Shown here one piece after another: positions 39,826 to 53,123 of a stretch of 64,000 nt of DNA. The first letter of the stretch is position 1. Each line of letters starts with the position of its first letter. Origin of the DNA: Circinella minor (lineage: Eukaryota; Mucoromycota; Mucoromycetes; Mucorales; Lichtheimiaceae); contig JAEPRB010000140.1 in the NCBI GenBank assembly GCA_016758965.1, positions 43,185 through 107,184 of the forward strand, read 5' to 3'. The notes under the pieces were generated by a model. The model saw nothing but the letters and a program-made list of their open reading frames with translations. It did no database searches and had not been told where the DNA came from. The position numbers were made by a program, and so were the translations under genes.

Positions 39826-42570
39826 CTACAGAGCAAAAAATTGATCACCATGTTTTTCACGACCTCCTCTCGCACCAATGGATAAACGAATATCATAAAT
39901 TAAATCATTCCATTCTCTCCAAAGAGATCGTTTTCCAAAAATCAAAAAGATCCAAACACCAATTAAACTAACTAAAGCTTCAGCTGTAATCATTAATCCA
40001 AAAGGTGGCATATGATTACTGATAATATGAGTACAACTATCTTGAGTATTATCAGGACTCATCATACATGAAAGCCAATCAAAAATAGTATCCTCATCTT
40101 TTGTAAGACTTGACATACGATGAATTTGAGTAAAGTAAAAGATCTATTATATATATAGATGGGGTTTAGTATATCTGTTATATATATAGGATGAAAAATA
40201 AAGATGAATGAATTTACCCAATAGAATAATACAGTAGCAAGTGCAACAATAGCTAATAATAAAGCACGCCATTGAATTTTGACAGCTGTAAGTACATGTT
40301 TATGTTTACGTGCAGCCATTTGATTACGATTCATAGAATTAACAGAAAGTGATTGAGATAATTCTGACTGTTGACTTTCTTTCATAGCAACCTAATATAT
40401 ATATATATATATATTTAGTATCCTAGCATCAATAAAAATCAATAGAATGTGTTTTTTTTTTCTTTTTTTGGTTACCTTGGCAATATAAAGAAAAGTGACA
40501 ATATGTAATAAGAAAGCTGGACAAACAATGGCTGCCATAGGATAAAAAAATAAATCAAAAATACGATCGACTGATACTAAACATAAATTGGCAAATTCAA
40601 ATTTGACTTTATGCATTCCAAGACAAACAGCCATAAATGCTGTTGGTACACCCCAACAAAATATACTTAAATAAATATATTTGTTTGTAAAAAAATTGGA
40701 ATTCCAAACAGTATGAACATGTAAATTAACAATTAATGCACTACACCATAATACGGTTGCTAAGGATGCGAAAATTAATATAGCACCTATAAAATATATA
40801 TATAAAGAAACAAAGAAAGTTAAGTATATTATAACGAAAACTCTGTTTTTTTTTGGGGGGGGAGGGGGAAAGGGGGATTATAGAATGTTTTTCCTTTTTT
40901 TTTGTCTTACCTTGAGCGGCACATAAAGGACTATTATCTTGATCACTTGGATTAATAGCATCTGCACATTGTAATCGTTTTGTATCACCAATAGAAAAGA
41001 ATACAACCATACTGAATAAAAAGATAGCTAAAGAAAAGTTCAAAATTAAAAGTGATGGATGTCTTATTGATATATATATAAAAAAGTTAATATACATTTC
41101 AAGGTTTGGAAAAATAGTTGTATATATATATTTCAATAATAATAATAATAATAATAATAAATTTACCTTCTCTTATCTGGTAAAACTAAATAACTTATAA
41201 CGAGAATAAAAGAAGCAACAGCTGAGATGAATCGAACAATGTTGGTGGCCAAAAAACCGTGCGTTGTCCAACCTTCATTAAAAAACTAAAAAAAAAAAAA
41301 AATACCAAAGTTTTTTTTTTCTTAGCCCAACTGTTTTTTTTCCCTTATCCAGCTCTATCTATCTCTATATTACTCTATATGGGAGAGAATTCATTTTTAT
41401 TTATTTTTACCAAATCTTGAGCAGGACATGGTATACAACAACCAAATCGACAATAAGTTGGATTCGTTGAATCATTTGTACCCGCTTTCGCTTCAGGATC
41501 TTTAATAAAAGGTGCAGGACATTCGGCCATAACAAATCCTTGAGGAATAGCTTTTAAATTTAATCCAGCTTGACTTTTATCAACTAAAAAAAAAAAAAAA
41601 AAAAAGAGATTAAAAATTAATTAATTATATTCTTTCGGCTTATACCCAATTTTTTTTTTTTTTAAAAAAAATTACCTTTTGCTGAGATATAATTACAACT
41701 TTCATCAGGTTGTAATGTTGCATTAGTGATAGGAGAAACAGCATTACAATCAGGAAGTAATTGTGTTTCACCCATCATTGTAAAAGAATTTTTACATACT
41801 TTAGTAGTATCTTCACAAGTAGATGAACATCCTGCCCATACTTCTTGTTCTATATGAATATTATTTTAATAGATGTTAGCAAGGGTTTTGGTGGTGGTGA
41901 GGGAAAAGGGGGGGAAGCGGAGGGCAAAAAAAAAAGAAAAAGATTAAATTACTTACGTTGATCAGTACTAGCACCACATTTTGGGAAATAAAAAGAACAT
42001 GCATATCGAAAATAAGAATCAGTACAATAAGGATCCACAGGACCTAAAGTCGTATTAAGTTTGGCAAGGGTTGAAAGTTGTTTTTCAATTTGATCAATTT
42101 GAATCATACCACCCGTATAAACATCATAATCGATATAACCCTAATTATTATTATTATATACCCCACACGCGCACACACACACACACATAATATAAACAAT
42201 TAATTTTTCGAGTTTTTTTTTAGATTGTTTGTTTGACCTGAGTTTGAAAATAATAATAATATAAAAGTTGAATTTAAGCTTACAGCACAAACTTTTCCAG
42301 TATATTGAGTACAAACTGCTGCTTTACTGGCTCCACCTTTTTTAATGTTTCAAAAAAAAAAAAGATCGTCGTTATGTAAATAAATAAATAAAAAATATTA
42401 GATCATATATATAAATTAAATGAGAGCATTTAGTGAGAGGAAAGGAACATTTATATATATATATATTTTTTCAACATACCAGATTCTTGACCAGAAACTA
42501 ATAATATAAACCAAGAAAAGATTACAAATAAACTGTTCATCAAAATCATGTTATTTTCTCGCGGTCTCAT
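39826..42570 (-). CDS. Frizzled/Smoothened-like G-protein-coupled receptor with cysteine-rich ectodomain
   Basis: Exons (minus): 42570-42480, 42336-42284, 42140-41957, 41849-41676, 41583-41411, 41285-41167, 41062-40911, 40786-40476, 40391-40218 and 40143-39826; 1749 nt, 582 aa. A signal peptide (SLFVIFSWFILLVSG) leads into an ectodomain of about 200 residues with many Cys (VCTQYTGKVCAG, YRFACSFYFPKC-like spacing, WAGCSSTCEDTTKVC, YCRFGCCIPCPAQ), resembling a Frizzled CRD. Seven hydrophobic segments follow, including LATNIVRFISAVASFILVIS and a CWGVPTAFMAVCLG segment, in the order of the Frizzled/Smoothened class. The cytoplasmic loop SLTSVN-like region and a basic tail end in GREKHGDQFFAL. Fungal members are known in Mucoromycota and other early lineages; ligand and G protein are unknown. 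Confidence 0.85.
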
Positions 42571-42806
42571 TTTTTTTTCCTTGTGTTAATCTTTAATGGG
42601 AATTTTGCGTTTTTTTTTTTTTTTGGTACTGTTTTGGCTGTGTAAAATTTATATGTTTTGATTTATGTCGAATAATAAAATAAAAAAAAAGGAACGGTTT
42701 GGGTTTGTTGTATTGGTATTTTAAAGATGAATAAATGGACTTTTAAAAGATTTCCTTTTCCCCTTTCTTTTTTTTTTTTGGTCGTTGTTGTCCAGCAAGA
42801 AAAAAA

Positions 42807-42866
<60 letters not shown>

Positions 42867-43289
42867 AGAAAGAACAGAAAATTCGTGTTTCAATAACTTT
42901 TTTTTGAAGAAGAAGAAGAAGAAGAAAGGAGGAGGGGGAGATGGGAACACAAGAACAGAAAAAAAAGAAAAAACACTCTTTAACCAAAAGCCAACAAAAA
43001 AAAAAAAAAAAAAACTCGCACAGAAATTCCATATTTAGTTCGGACATTTGATTTTCTCGAGACCTTATTTACAAGTGTAACCGTTTACTGTTTTTTAAAA
43101 TTTATTATTATTAAGGTAGCGGCTTTTTATTGTACAGTATTGCGCGCGCATTTTTAGGTTGTTAAAATATATATTATATATTATATATTATACAGCAAAA
43201 GCTAAAACCAATTTATTTTTGAAAAAAAGTTATTTTAATTATATATATATATATGTGTGTGTGTGTGTATATAATTTCTATTATGACGA
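42571..43289. other. Upstream region of the GPCR gene with GA microsatellite
   Basis: 720 bp between the GPCR start and the PMT2 stop. Contains the GA repeat listed separately, A-runs, a GAA repeat near 42907-42927 and a TA/GT repeat near 43241-43271. Open frames on both strands are artefacts of these repeats. Confidence 0.6.
42815..42859 (+). repeat. (GA)n microsatellite, about 22 units
   Basis: Uninterrupted GA dinucleotides preceded by a 17-base A-run. It creates long false open frames of alternating Arg-Glu (plus) and Leu-Ser (minus). Confidence 0.9.
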
Positions 43290-46200
43290 TCATGAAGAAG
43301 ATAATGAATTAACAGCTTCAAAATTATTATTATTTTTACCAATAGCATCAGATACTATATTCACCATATCTCCAACTTCAGGTGGTAATTCTTGATCTTT
43401 AGCAAAATAAGATTTAATTGCATTTTGAAATTTACCAATTGTATTGCCGTCAATTTGTTTACCATAATAATCAGAATAATTATCATGGAACCTAAAAAAG
43501 AAACATTTTTATTTATTTTTTTGAGTTATGATATTTATAAGGTAAAATATATAGGGTGTGTATATAAATATAAAAAAAAAAACTTACTGAACACAATCAA
43601 AATCCCAAGTAGAACGCCATTTATGATCAGTACATGCTTTTTTAGTCCAAGGTTCACCATAAGTAAGTGGTATAAATTGTCTATATACCATAATAAATAA
43701 TAAAACCGTAACAATAGCCACCATAATTCGTTTTTTTTGTTTTAATCGGATCGTAATAAGATCAAAAGTAACACCAAATACAAGAATGGAAAAGTAGAGT
43801 GCTGGCATATAATGATGCAGGAACAACTGTCTTCCCATTAAGAAAAATGGAAAATAGTGTAAGAACCAACCCACGAGGAAAAAGCCTGCTGATTCATCAT
43901 AGAATCTCCGCAATCCTTTTTTTTTTTTTTTATCCAAAAAAGAAAGTATTTGAGTTTAGAAAAAAAAAATCCAACCTTTTTTTTTTTTTAGCATATGAAA
44001 AAAATAAAAAGATCTACATACCTCCTAATTTAATATGAATCCCTCTTTTGTCCAGCAATAAGAAGGTTAATCGAAATATTAAATAAACTACAATGGATGC
44101 CGAGCATACCCAATAAATCAATGGATTTCCTAATAGATATAAATGATGATGATCTTTGCCCCAGAAATTGATACCACGTCGTAATAATGGCCATGACTAT
44201 TTTATTTTATTTTTTTAGTATGGAAATGTATATATTGTTGCTTAGTTTTTAGTTTCCATGGTAATAAATGTTTCTTACCTCAGGACGTGAATCATATGGA
44301 TGAGAAGCAGTCAAACCTTTATTGACATCCCACATGACTTTATTTAATTCTAAAAATTTAGAAATAAATCCTGGTTTTCGATAATTGACTTTTTCTGCAT
44401 CCGGAGGTACTATGAAAGATTCATTTTTTTTTTAGTCTTATATTTCTCACTTACTCTCACTATCTACCTATGTATATAGAACAACTTCTTTTTTCAATAC
44501 CCATCACACACACACACACACACACACACAAAACTTACATAATTCATTCTCGGTTGATTCAATATACCACATAGTTTTTGGTAATTTTCCATTATTGATA
44601 CAAGTCACTTCTTGTTGACCCCAACCCCACTCAGGAAGTTTGACAGAATGTGAGAAAAGTGCACAGTTACGTAAAACGTGAACAAGCCGGAATTTAGAAT
44701 GTAAAGTACGTAATCGATCTTTCGATTCAGGATCATGTTTATCATAATCCACAATTTCAACCCGCCAATAATCATTAGCATCTCCATCAAATCCTGGGAA
44801 TCCATAGGCACTATTTTATTTTTTAAGGGGTTTTTGTTTAATATAAAAATTCTTTTTTTTTTAAAAAAAAAAATCCATCCTATATCAATTTATTTGTACC
44901 TGACTTCATTGTGATATTCAAGATCAGTTACAGGAGGTCGATGATTATGTGAATGAAGTCGTTTATTTGATTCAGGATGAACAATTCGAACCACATCACC
45001 ATGTTTCACATATTCAATCCCAGTTACTTCTTCTGTCTCCTTTTTATAGATTTTAAACCAATTGTTATTGTCACGATGCGGATATAACGTCACTTGTTGC
45101 TCTATAATATGAATTTTATACTTTTTTAGTTATTATCTTTTTATGAAAAACCCGAACATTCGGGGGAGCTTAAAAAAACTCACGTTTACTTCCACTTGGA
45201 TAATTATGTGGATGTGAATGTAAATAACCACCACGCGTGGCCATATGCCGAATATAGACTTTAGATCCATAGGCAATATCTATAGAATCATTTAATTTTA
45301 GTTTTTTTTTTTTTACTTATTTTTTTCTTATCTTTTTTTTTCCATTTTTAAACTATTAAATTTTTTTAATATGTAGAAAAACAAAAAAAGATCTTTTTTT
45401 AGATAATTTAATTTACCAATTGGAGTATCCGCTAATTTATGACCTGCTAAAGATTGTTGAAATTCGGGAGACATAAAACCATTTCCTTCACCGCTATTAG
45501 GTAATGTATGAAAATGAATTCTAAACATAATCATATAAGTTATAATAGGAATAACAATTAAACATAAAGTACGGGCAGCAAAATGACGTGCAAAAATAGG
45601 CTAAAACAATTATTATTTATATATATTTATATTTTAGTAAAAGAAAAAACTACTTTGTTCCTCCTCCCCCCCCGCCTTTTCCAAAATAATCAAATGTATA
45701 GAATAAATTGACTTACCAAAGAAATTCGTGTATTACCCCATATTTCCCAAAGATTTTTAATAGTTGAAACACCCACAGTAGCAATAGTAAATAAACCCAC
45801 CCATTTACAGCTTACAGTTAAACCTAATCCAAGACCTGTAAGTGCTAACCAGAAATACCACCAAAATTGAAATGGTCTATAATAAAAGGTTTCGTGTTAG
45901 CTTATATTATATATCCCTATTAAATTGTTGCCATGAGACACGTCTTTCTCCTTCTTTCTCTTCGAATAGACAAGTACATACCGATGTTGTTGATTATGAA
46001 AATTAATCCATGTCAATGTCGTAGCTGCAGTAAATGATAATAATACAGGATCGAGAAGAATATGACGATTATTGGTAATAAGACCATTTTCTATATATTT
46101 AAGAAGTATATATATATATATTAATCATCATCCTTTTTTTTTCTTTTTTTCTAAAACATAAAAAAGAAAAAAGAAATACATATTATTAGGCTTACCATAA

Positions 46201-47139
46201 CAAACCATTAATGCTGCAACTACACCCGCTGCAACAGAATGACCAGCTGATCTTAAAGTCCAATAAGCAATAGGTACAGTTAAAACACCATTTAATGCAC
46301 AAAAAACACGCATAGGTATATAAGGTACACCAGGTTCAATATAATCTTTTCCAATATCTTTAAAATCAAATGATCCATCAAATCCCGATAATTTAGCAAC
46401 TAATGCAATTAACATTTTTGCCAACTAAAAAAGAAAAACAAAAACCCTTTCTTAATTATTTTTTTTCTCTCTCTCTTTATATATATAAAACTTACAGGTG
46501 GATGAACATCCATAAAAAATCGAGTTTTGATATATTTACTTGCAAATCCTCCAAAATGAACTTCATCAAACCTAATTTTTTTATTATTACATTACATTCA
46601 GTTTCTTTTTTTTTCTTTCTCGTTAAAAACACATACATACTCCATATTTATACAAAATAAAAAAATAAAAAAACTTACACAACAGAACTAGGTTGAGCAA
46701 TTTTCCATAAACGAATATAACAAGCCCATAATGTTAAAGCAATAGTAATACGCCAATCTTTTTGACGAACCATTTTTTCTTTTAAAATACGGTCATGACG
46801 AGCTTTAAAAGTTTTAGAATCATAATCTAATGATAGATCAATATCATCGTAATCTTCATCAAATGGTTTTTTTAAATGACGTTGTCGAAACATGTCTGTT
46901 GATCTTGCTGTTGTTCGACTTGTATCTTCGTGTATAGAAAGAGGTATATGGTCTTTCATTGACTGTGGAGAAGAAAAAGTAGTACTAGTACTCGTAGTAA
47001 TAGTACTTGTAGAACCACTTGTATTGGTTGTAGTAATAATAGGTGGTTGCTGTGGTGATGGTGAATAGTTTGAATTAAAAGAAGAATTATTATGTTGTCC
47101 TTGTTGATAATAGGGTAACGATGAATGCCGACTCGTCAT
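43290..47139 (-). CDS. Dolichyl-phosphate-mannose:protein O-mannosyltransferase, PMT2 family (GT39)
   Basis: Thirteen exons (minus): 47139-46679, 46571-46496, 46424-46196, 46090-45982, 45876-45717, 45600-45417, 45279-45184, 45101-44900, 44810-44539, 44409-44279, 44196-44022, 43915-43588 and 43491-43290; 2625 nt, 874 aa. ER enzyme that transfers mannose from dolichyl-phosphate-mannose to Ser/Thr of secretory proteins. After a Ser/Thr-rich cytoplasmic tail comes the first membrane segment and the luminal catalytic loop with the Asp-Glu pair in VFDEVHFGGF and the conserved FMDVHPPLAKM. Three MIR repeats occupy the luminal loop (GSKVYIRHMATRGGYLHSHP, VTGIEYVKHGDVVRIVHPES, YGFPGFDGDANDYWRVEI). The C-terminal membrane block has FPFFLMGRQLFLHHYMPALY, typical of PMT2. 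Fungal PMT2 proteins pair with PMT1. The gene ends in TGA. Confidence 0.95.
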
Positions 47140-47754
47140 TTTTCTTTTATATATATATATATAACGAAACTTTTACAAAAAACAAATATAAAATTTATAT
47201 TTTTGTTATTCGTGTTATATTATTATATGTAAAAAAAAAAAAAAAAAAGGTGGCCTGAGAGAGATAGTGAGTGTTTTTGATATTTTAGTTTGTGAAAAAA
47301 AAAAAAAAGACAGAGAGAAATGTTAAGGAATTGTTTAGTTAAATAGGCAGAATTAACATATATGGTAAGTCTACATGATAATTTTTTAGTACTAATTTAT
47401 AAGTAACCCAGCACATATCACGAAACACAACACACACCCATATTTTATTATTATTATTATTATTATTATTAAATTGTATTGATTATTGCCTAGCAATTGG
47501 TTTTTCTTATTAACAACTAATTTATTACATGAAAATACATAGATTTTTTATTTACAAAAAAATTGAAAGAAAATATGCCAGAATAATATATTTTATATGG
47601 TTTTTTTTTATGTTACAAACTATAAAAAAAGGGTATATCATAAATGTGTAATTTTCATATTATAAAAATGAATATATATGTAAGAAGGGAAAACCAGCCT
47701 CATTCTTTTTTTTTGGGTGTGTGTGTGTGTGTGTGTGTGTGTGGAGGGAGATAT
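47140..47754. other. PMT2 upstream region
   Basis: 615 bp with A-runs, a TTA repeat near 47441-47470 and a GT repeat near 47717-47743 directly past the homeobox gene stop. No gene seen. Confidence 0.6.
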
Positions 47755-47757
47755 TTA

Positions 47758-47788
<31 letters not shown>

Positions 47789-49761
47789 CTTTGTTCTTCT
47801 TCTTCATTATCCGTAGATATAGATTTTTTTGAATTTGTATGAGTGAAAGATTTCTTGTTTAAACGAAATCGTTCATATGTATCAAAATCATATACTTTAT
47901 CAGGATATTCCTTGTTTAATTTTTGATATAAGATTAATTTAGAATGATGACGTCTTCTTGCATTTTGAAACCAAGTAGAAACTAAATAGTAATTAAAAGT
48001 AAGTTATTAAATGTATCTTTTGTTATTATATATAATACGTATATAGATAGAGTATTTACTTTGTACATGAGACTTGTTGGCTTTTTTTGCAAGTTCTTCT
48101 TTATGTTTAGGTTCAGGTGTTTTACCGCCATGTCTTAAATACCAATCCATTAATATACGTGTCGTTTCTCGACTATAATTTTTACGTGTCTTTCTGGAAT
48201 AACTTGATAATGAGGATGATCTTTGACGATTTTTATGACTACCACGTCGTCTTTTTTTTATTGCTGTTGTACTCATAATTGATTTTGTTGTTGATGATGA
48301 TGTCACCAGCGTAGATAATGTAGTGTTTCTTTCAATAATTTCTTCAGGAATCCATGGTTCATCTTCTTTATCACTCTCTTCTTCTTCCTCATCTTCAGAA
48401 GAAGATTCCATATCTTGTTTTTGGAAATTATTCATTTCATCGTGTTGTTGACTATTATAATATAGATGGCGTCGAGTTGATAATTCATTATTGTCTTTTT
48501 GCACTTTTTTAATATCATGTTCTTGTTTTGTTTTCATGTTCACTTGTACTAATAGTTGTTCTTGTTCATCCTCTTCTCGAACAATGTCTATTACTTCTTC
48601 TTCTTCTTCTTGATAATCATCCATTTGTTCCAACGAGATTTCATTAGGTAAATACACAAAAATATTTTGATATCTTGATTGTAATTGTTGTACACAATTT
48701 ATAATACATTGTCGAATTTCAAATGCTTCTTCTTCTTCTTCTTCTTCTTCATGACTCACTTGATTCAAAACATCGTTTATATGTTTATATAATTGAATCC
48801 ATTCTTCCTTTTTTAATAATTGTTTTGTATCTACTTGTTTTCGTAAATCAACTAATAATCCAGTGAGTGGATGATGATCTTGTTCCATATCACCATATTC
48901 AGAGTCACCCACAGATGAAGTAAATGAAATACCAGGAGTGAGTGTAGTAGGCCAAGTATCTTCTTCTTCTTCGTCATCATCTTCGTCGTCATGATCATCA
49001 TGATCATCTTCTTCTTCTTCTTCAATATTATTATTACTGTATTGTTCTTCTTCGTCCTCTTCATCTTCTTCAGAAAAATAATAGTCCATATCTTCAATAA
49101 GTGTGTTATTTTCTTCTTGATCATTAAATAGCATGGGTGCTGATGTTAGTGTTGAATGATTGGATGATGATAAAGTACTAGTAGTAGGAGTAGTAGTTGA
49201 ATACATAGTATCATTATTATTATTATTTAATGAACATTCTAAACCCGATGCAAAACTTGATTCCTTATTTAAAATAAATAAAGAACAAGGTAATCCAAGA
49301 CCTGTCGTATCATCCAAAATATCACTTGTAGAAATAATACCAGAAGAAGGAGGTAAAAGTGGACTTTCATATAAAGATTCTGGAGAAAGTGGTAAATGTG
49401 TAGTACTACTAGTTGTCATTTCTTCTTCTTTTTGTTGTTGTTGTTGGATACACGATGATTTCCATAACATGGTTTCTGGTGATGTAGGAGTCGATGGCAT
49501 ATTTATTGAACTAGTATTACTATGAGTTGATAAAGAAGAATGAAATTGATAATCAAAAGAAATTGAATAATGAGGTGGTGAAGGAGGTGTTGGAGCATGT
49601 TTGTTGTTCCATGTATAACCTAACATGGGATCATTTTCTTCTGTTGATATAAAACGAGGTGAAAATTTTTCAGGAACAAGAGATGAAAATGTTGTTTCAG
49701 TAGGATAATTCGAATCCATAGAAGAATAAACTGTAGTTGTATGATATGGTAATTGATTCAT
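47755..49761 (-). CDS. Homeodomain (TALE/KN-like) transcription factor with acidic low-complexity regions
   Basis: Exons (minus): 49761-48060 and 47981-47755; 1929 nt, 642 aa. A C-terminal homeodomain (about residues 522-582) reads RKNYSRETTRILMDWYLRHG through KPEPKHKEELA-like helix 2 and, across the intron, ISTWFQNARRRH, the DNA-recognition helix with the invariant WF.N.R. The proline-containing loop before helix 2 is long, as in the KN/TALE class. The rest is low-complexity: Ser/Thr-rich N-terminus, several Asp/Glu runs (about residues 225-265), acidic blocks near 340, 380 and 455, then a basic KKRRRGSHKNRQR just before the homeodomain, and a terminal acidic run of ten Asp. The intron separates helices 2 and 3. 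Target genes are unknown; a developmental or mating role would be a guess. Confidence 0.88.
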
Positions 49762-52700
49762 GATTTCGTTAAAGAAAAAGAAAAGAAAGAAAAGATTAGA
49801 AAGAAGAACAGAAAAAAAAAGATAATTTTATATATAAGCGAAAAGAAGTTCCAATGTAAAATAATTTTTTTATTTGAGTTATACAATAACGTTATGGTTG
49901 TGGTTGTGGTTGTTCTGGTTCTAGTTTCTTTTTTTTTATGTGTTACACAAAGACAGATGTATGCCGCGTGTTTTATAAATGTTCGGGTGTAAACAATTTC
50001 CTCTCTCTCTCTCTCTCCCACCCCCACCCCCAAGAAAAAAAAAAGAATAAAAAAATAACAATAAGGTTATCCCTTTTTTTTTTATTCTTTTTCATCCGAG
50101 ATTCCGATCTCTTTTTTCTCATGAATCAACAATAATAATGATTCTTATTATTATTACTTAAATAATTAAAAGAAGTTTGAGTTTATAAAGTAAAATTATA
50201 TAAATGATCTCCAAGGAAATCATTTATTTATTTTTTGCTTCTTAAATAACTTTTTTAAACGAGTTGATTTGTTATTATATATATTATGTTATGTCCGTGT
50301 AATAAATTATATTATGTACACAGAAAAGAATGGGGGGAGGCAACAAAACGCAAAAAGATCCGGCTTTTTTTTGTTGATGGTTAAACAAAAAAACAAAGAC
50401 CAATTAAAAAACTGTTGGGCGTTTATAAAGTCTGTTCTCTATTATTATTATTATTACGTATTATTCTCTTTTATTTTAATAATAATAATGAATGAATGAA
50501 TGAATGATAATAAATATTACATGATAATATAAAAAAAAAAGATAATAGATTTGTTTTAAAAAGTATAAAACCATTATATTCTAATTGACATACTTGTTTT
50601 TTTATTAGAGTGATTCAAGTCAAAGACATATAACTTGAAAAAAAGGTTTAGCATAAATGTAATAATTTAAAGAGAAAAGACCCCATTTCGCGTAACAGTT
50701 TATTTGTGTAACCAATCATGCAAACTCCAATGCATCATTTTTTGTTTCTTTAACTAAAAAGAAATCACCCGTTTTTATCAAATATATATCATTTACAACA
50801 GAGAGAGAGGAAGGAAAAATCATAAAAAAGTCTATTACGTTATTATAAATTGAAATACTATATGATTTGGGGGTTCTTTTAAAAAGAAAGATATCATGAG
50901 AGAAATTAAAAATAGTGTAAAAGGAAGGGGGGGGAGAGTGGAAGATCAATTGTTCAACCGATGATTTTGGGTGGAAAAAAAAAAAAAAACTACCTCATCA
51001 CTTGTCACTTGTTTTGATTGAAATTTATTTGTGTAACAAACTTGACATGCGAAAAAATAATAATAACTTTTTTCTTAATGTTAATATCAGTTACGTATAT
51101 ATATATATTATATATGTTAAATAAACAAAGTTTTTTTTATAAAGACGTAGAGTTATATAGATTAAAGTGATTCAGTTAAATATATATATATATATATATA
51201 TAATGTAACTAATTTGTTGTTTGCTACGTAACGTAGAAATCATATTATATAATAAGTGAATAACTCTAATAATTCATCCTATCTCTCTTTTTCTTCATCT
51301 ACTATTTTTTTTAAGCATTGTAATACAAACAAACAAATAACTTTTTCATTGTCATTTCCAATTAAAAGGTTTTGTGAGCAATAATAAAAATATTTGTGGA
51401 ACCGTTCTCTTTCTCTCGAACCAAAATATAAATAAATGGCTGAACAATTAAAAATGGTAGACCCGAAATAATAATTCGCTTTAAATATTTATTTTTTATA
51501 AAAAGTTAAACAAGAACACAGACCAAGAGGGGGGGGTCGAAAAGGGCGGGGAGAGAGAGAGAGAGAGAGAAAAGAGTTTGCTCCTACTTTTTGAAACAAT
51601 CAAACAAAGCGTAGTATAATGTGTTTCATATGTAAAAAAAAAACTTTGCCAGCATTTATTTACATTACAAATTTCCTTAATTTTATATTATATTACAGTG
51701 TTGTTCACGTCATTATAACAATAAATATTGTAAAGAGGTTGAGAATTTTTTATTATTATTATAGTTTTTACTAACTACCAATTTTTCTTTTATTATTATT
51801 ATATCAATTTTCTCGAGAATATCATAAATATATATTATAGAAAAGAAGAAGAATCCCGGCTCGGATGTAGAGTCCCGATAAGAACTGTTTTTTTTTATCT
51901 GTGTGTTTATACATAAGAACAAAATTATAGTGTAACAATAAACAACTTTTATATTTTTTTTTTTGCGGGTTGGCGTTAAAGTTGTTTGTTCTGTCTTGAT
52001 TAAACACCAGCGATCGATGATACAATGAGCAGTTATATTGGCGGACTTTTTTTTTTACATTTTTTTTTTTTTTTGGGTTGTGGGAAGTTGCTCCACGCAA
52101 ACTTCCCCTCTCTTTCTAATATATCTCCAAACGATGTGATTTGGGGAGATTATCTTCCTTTTTTTTTAAAAAAAAAGAAGGAGAGTTGATTAATATATAT
52201 ATAAATCCATTTGTTTTATTTGAAAGAAAATTTAATATTGTATATAGTTTTATATATTATGTGTGTATTAAAAACTAATCTTTTTTAAAGTTAATGAAAA
52301 AGATATATATATAAAAAAAAGGGCTGCATAAAATAATGCACAAAACCTGTTATTCCAACATGAAATGTCCGCACTTTTGGGGGGGATGTAATTATAAACA
52401 ATGATCAGGGTTTCTTTTTTATGGGTTGATCTCAATATGTGGAACAACTTGACACTTGATTTTATTGATAAACGCATCTATTTCTTATATCCTTTTTTTT
52501 CCATTAAACGTAACTAATACAAATCACACAATGTGTGTAGAAAAGGCTTTTTTTTATCGTTAATTCCAGCAGTAAAGTTCAATTAGAATTAAAAAAGCTG
52601 TTATAGTCAATTTAGAGTTGCATGATAATTTCACTCTTTTTTTTTTTTTTTTTTTTTTGCTCGTTCAAAGTAACCTCATTTTTTCCTTTAGGCTTTGAAT

Positions 52701-53123
52701 CTTATATGAAAAAAAAAGTCTCGTAGTAGTATATCAAAAATGACTCTTAGTCGGTTATACATATAACTATTCCAAAAAGTAAGTAAAAACATCATGGCTC
52801 TTTCTATTGTAATCTGTTTGTTGAAAAAGGAAGAAAAATATTTTAATGTTAATTATATATACTTAACCCTGTGATATTCAATGAACACGCTCCTAAGGAT
52901 CTGTTTTTTTACAGGAAGATATGTGAATATGAACATGCGTTGGCCCCTACGTAAAAGAAAAAAAAATTTCTAATTTATTAACAATTACTGGGTTAAGTTG
53001 AAGACCTTTTTGGTCCTGATAATGCAAAAATTTCATTTCCAGCAAAAAAAAAAAAAAAATCTGGAAAAAAAAAAAAGTTGTCAATTTTTTTTTTATTTTC
53101 CAGTTCCCAAGGAGACAACACCC
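49762..53123. other. Long divergent intergenic region, homeobox gene / METTL2-like
   Basis: 3.4 kb, the largest gap between intact genes in the right half. It holds TTG/GTT, TATTAT, TA and GA repeats (for example TA at 51181-51202, GA near 51550-51571), G and C runs and a T9A9 junction at 52159-52176. Open frames are homopolymer-driven. No protein-coding or tRNA gene was found; it may be the extended control region of the homeodomain gene. Confidence 0.5.

Noticed and set aside
42663..43047. Overlapping open frames of about 95-108 codons on both strands
   Set aside because: They are products of the GA microsatellite and neighbouring A-runs (Arg-Glu or Leu-Ser dipeptide repeats) with no other content.
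48852..49525. Open frames overlapping the homeodomain gene
   Set aside because: Shadows of the acidic and Ser-rich coding repeats of that gene.
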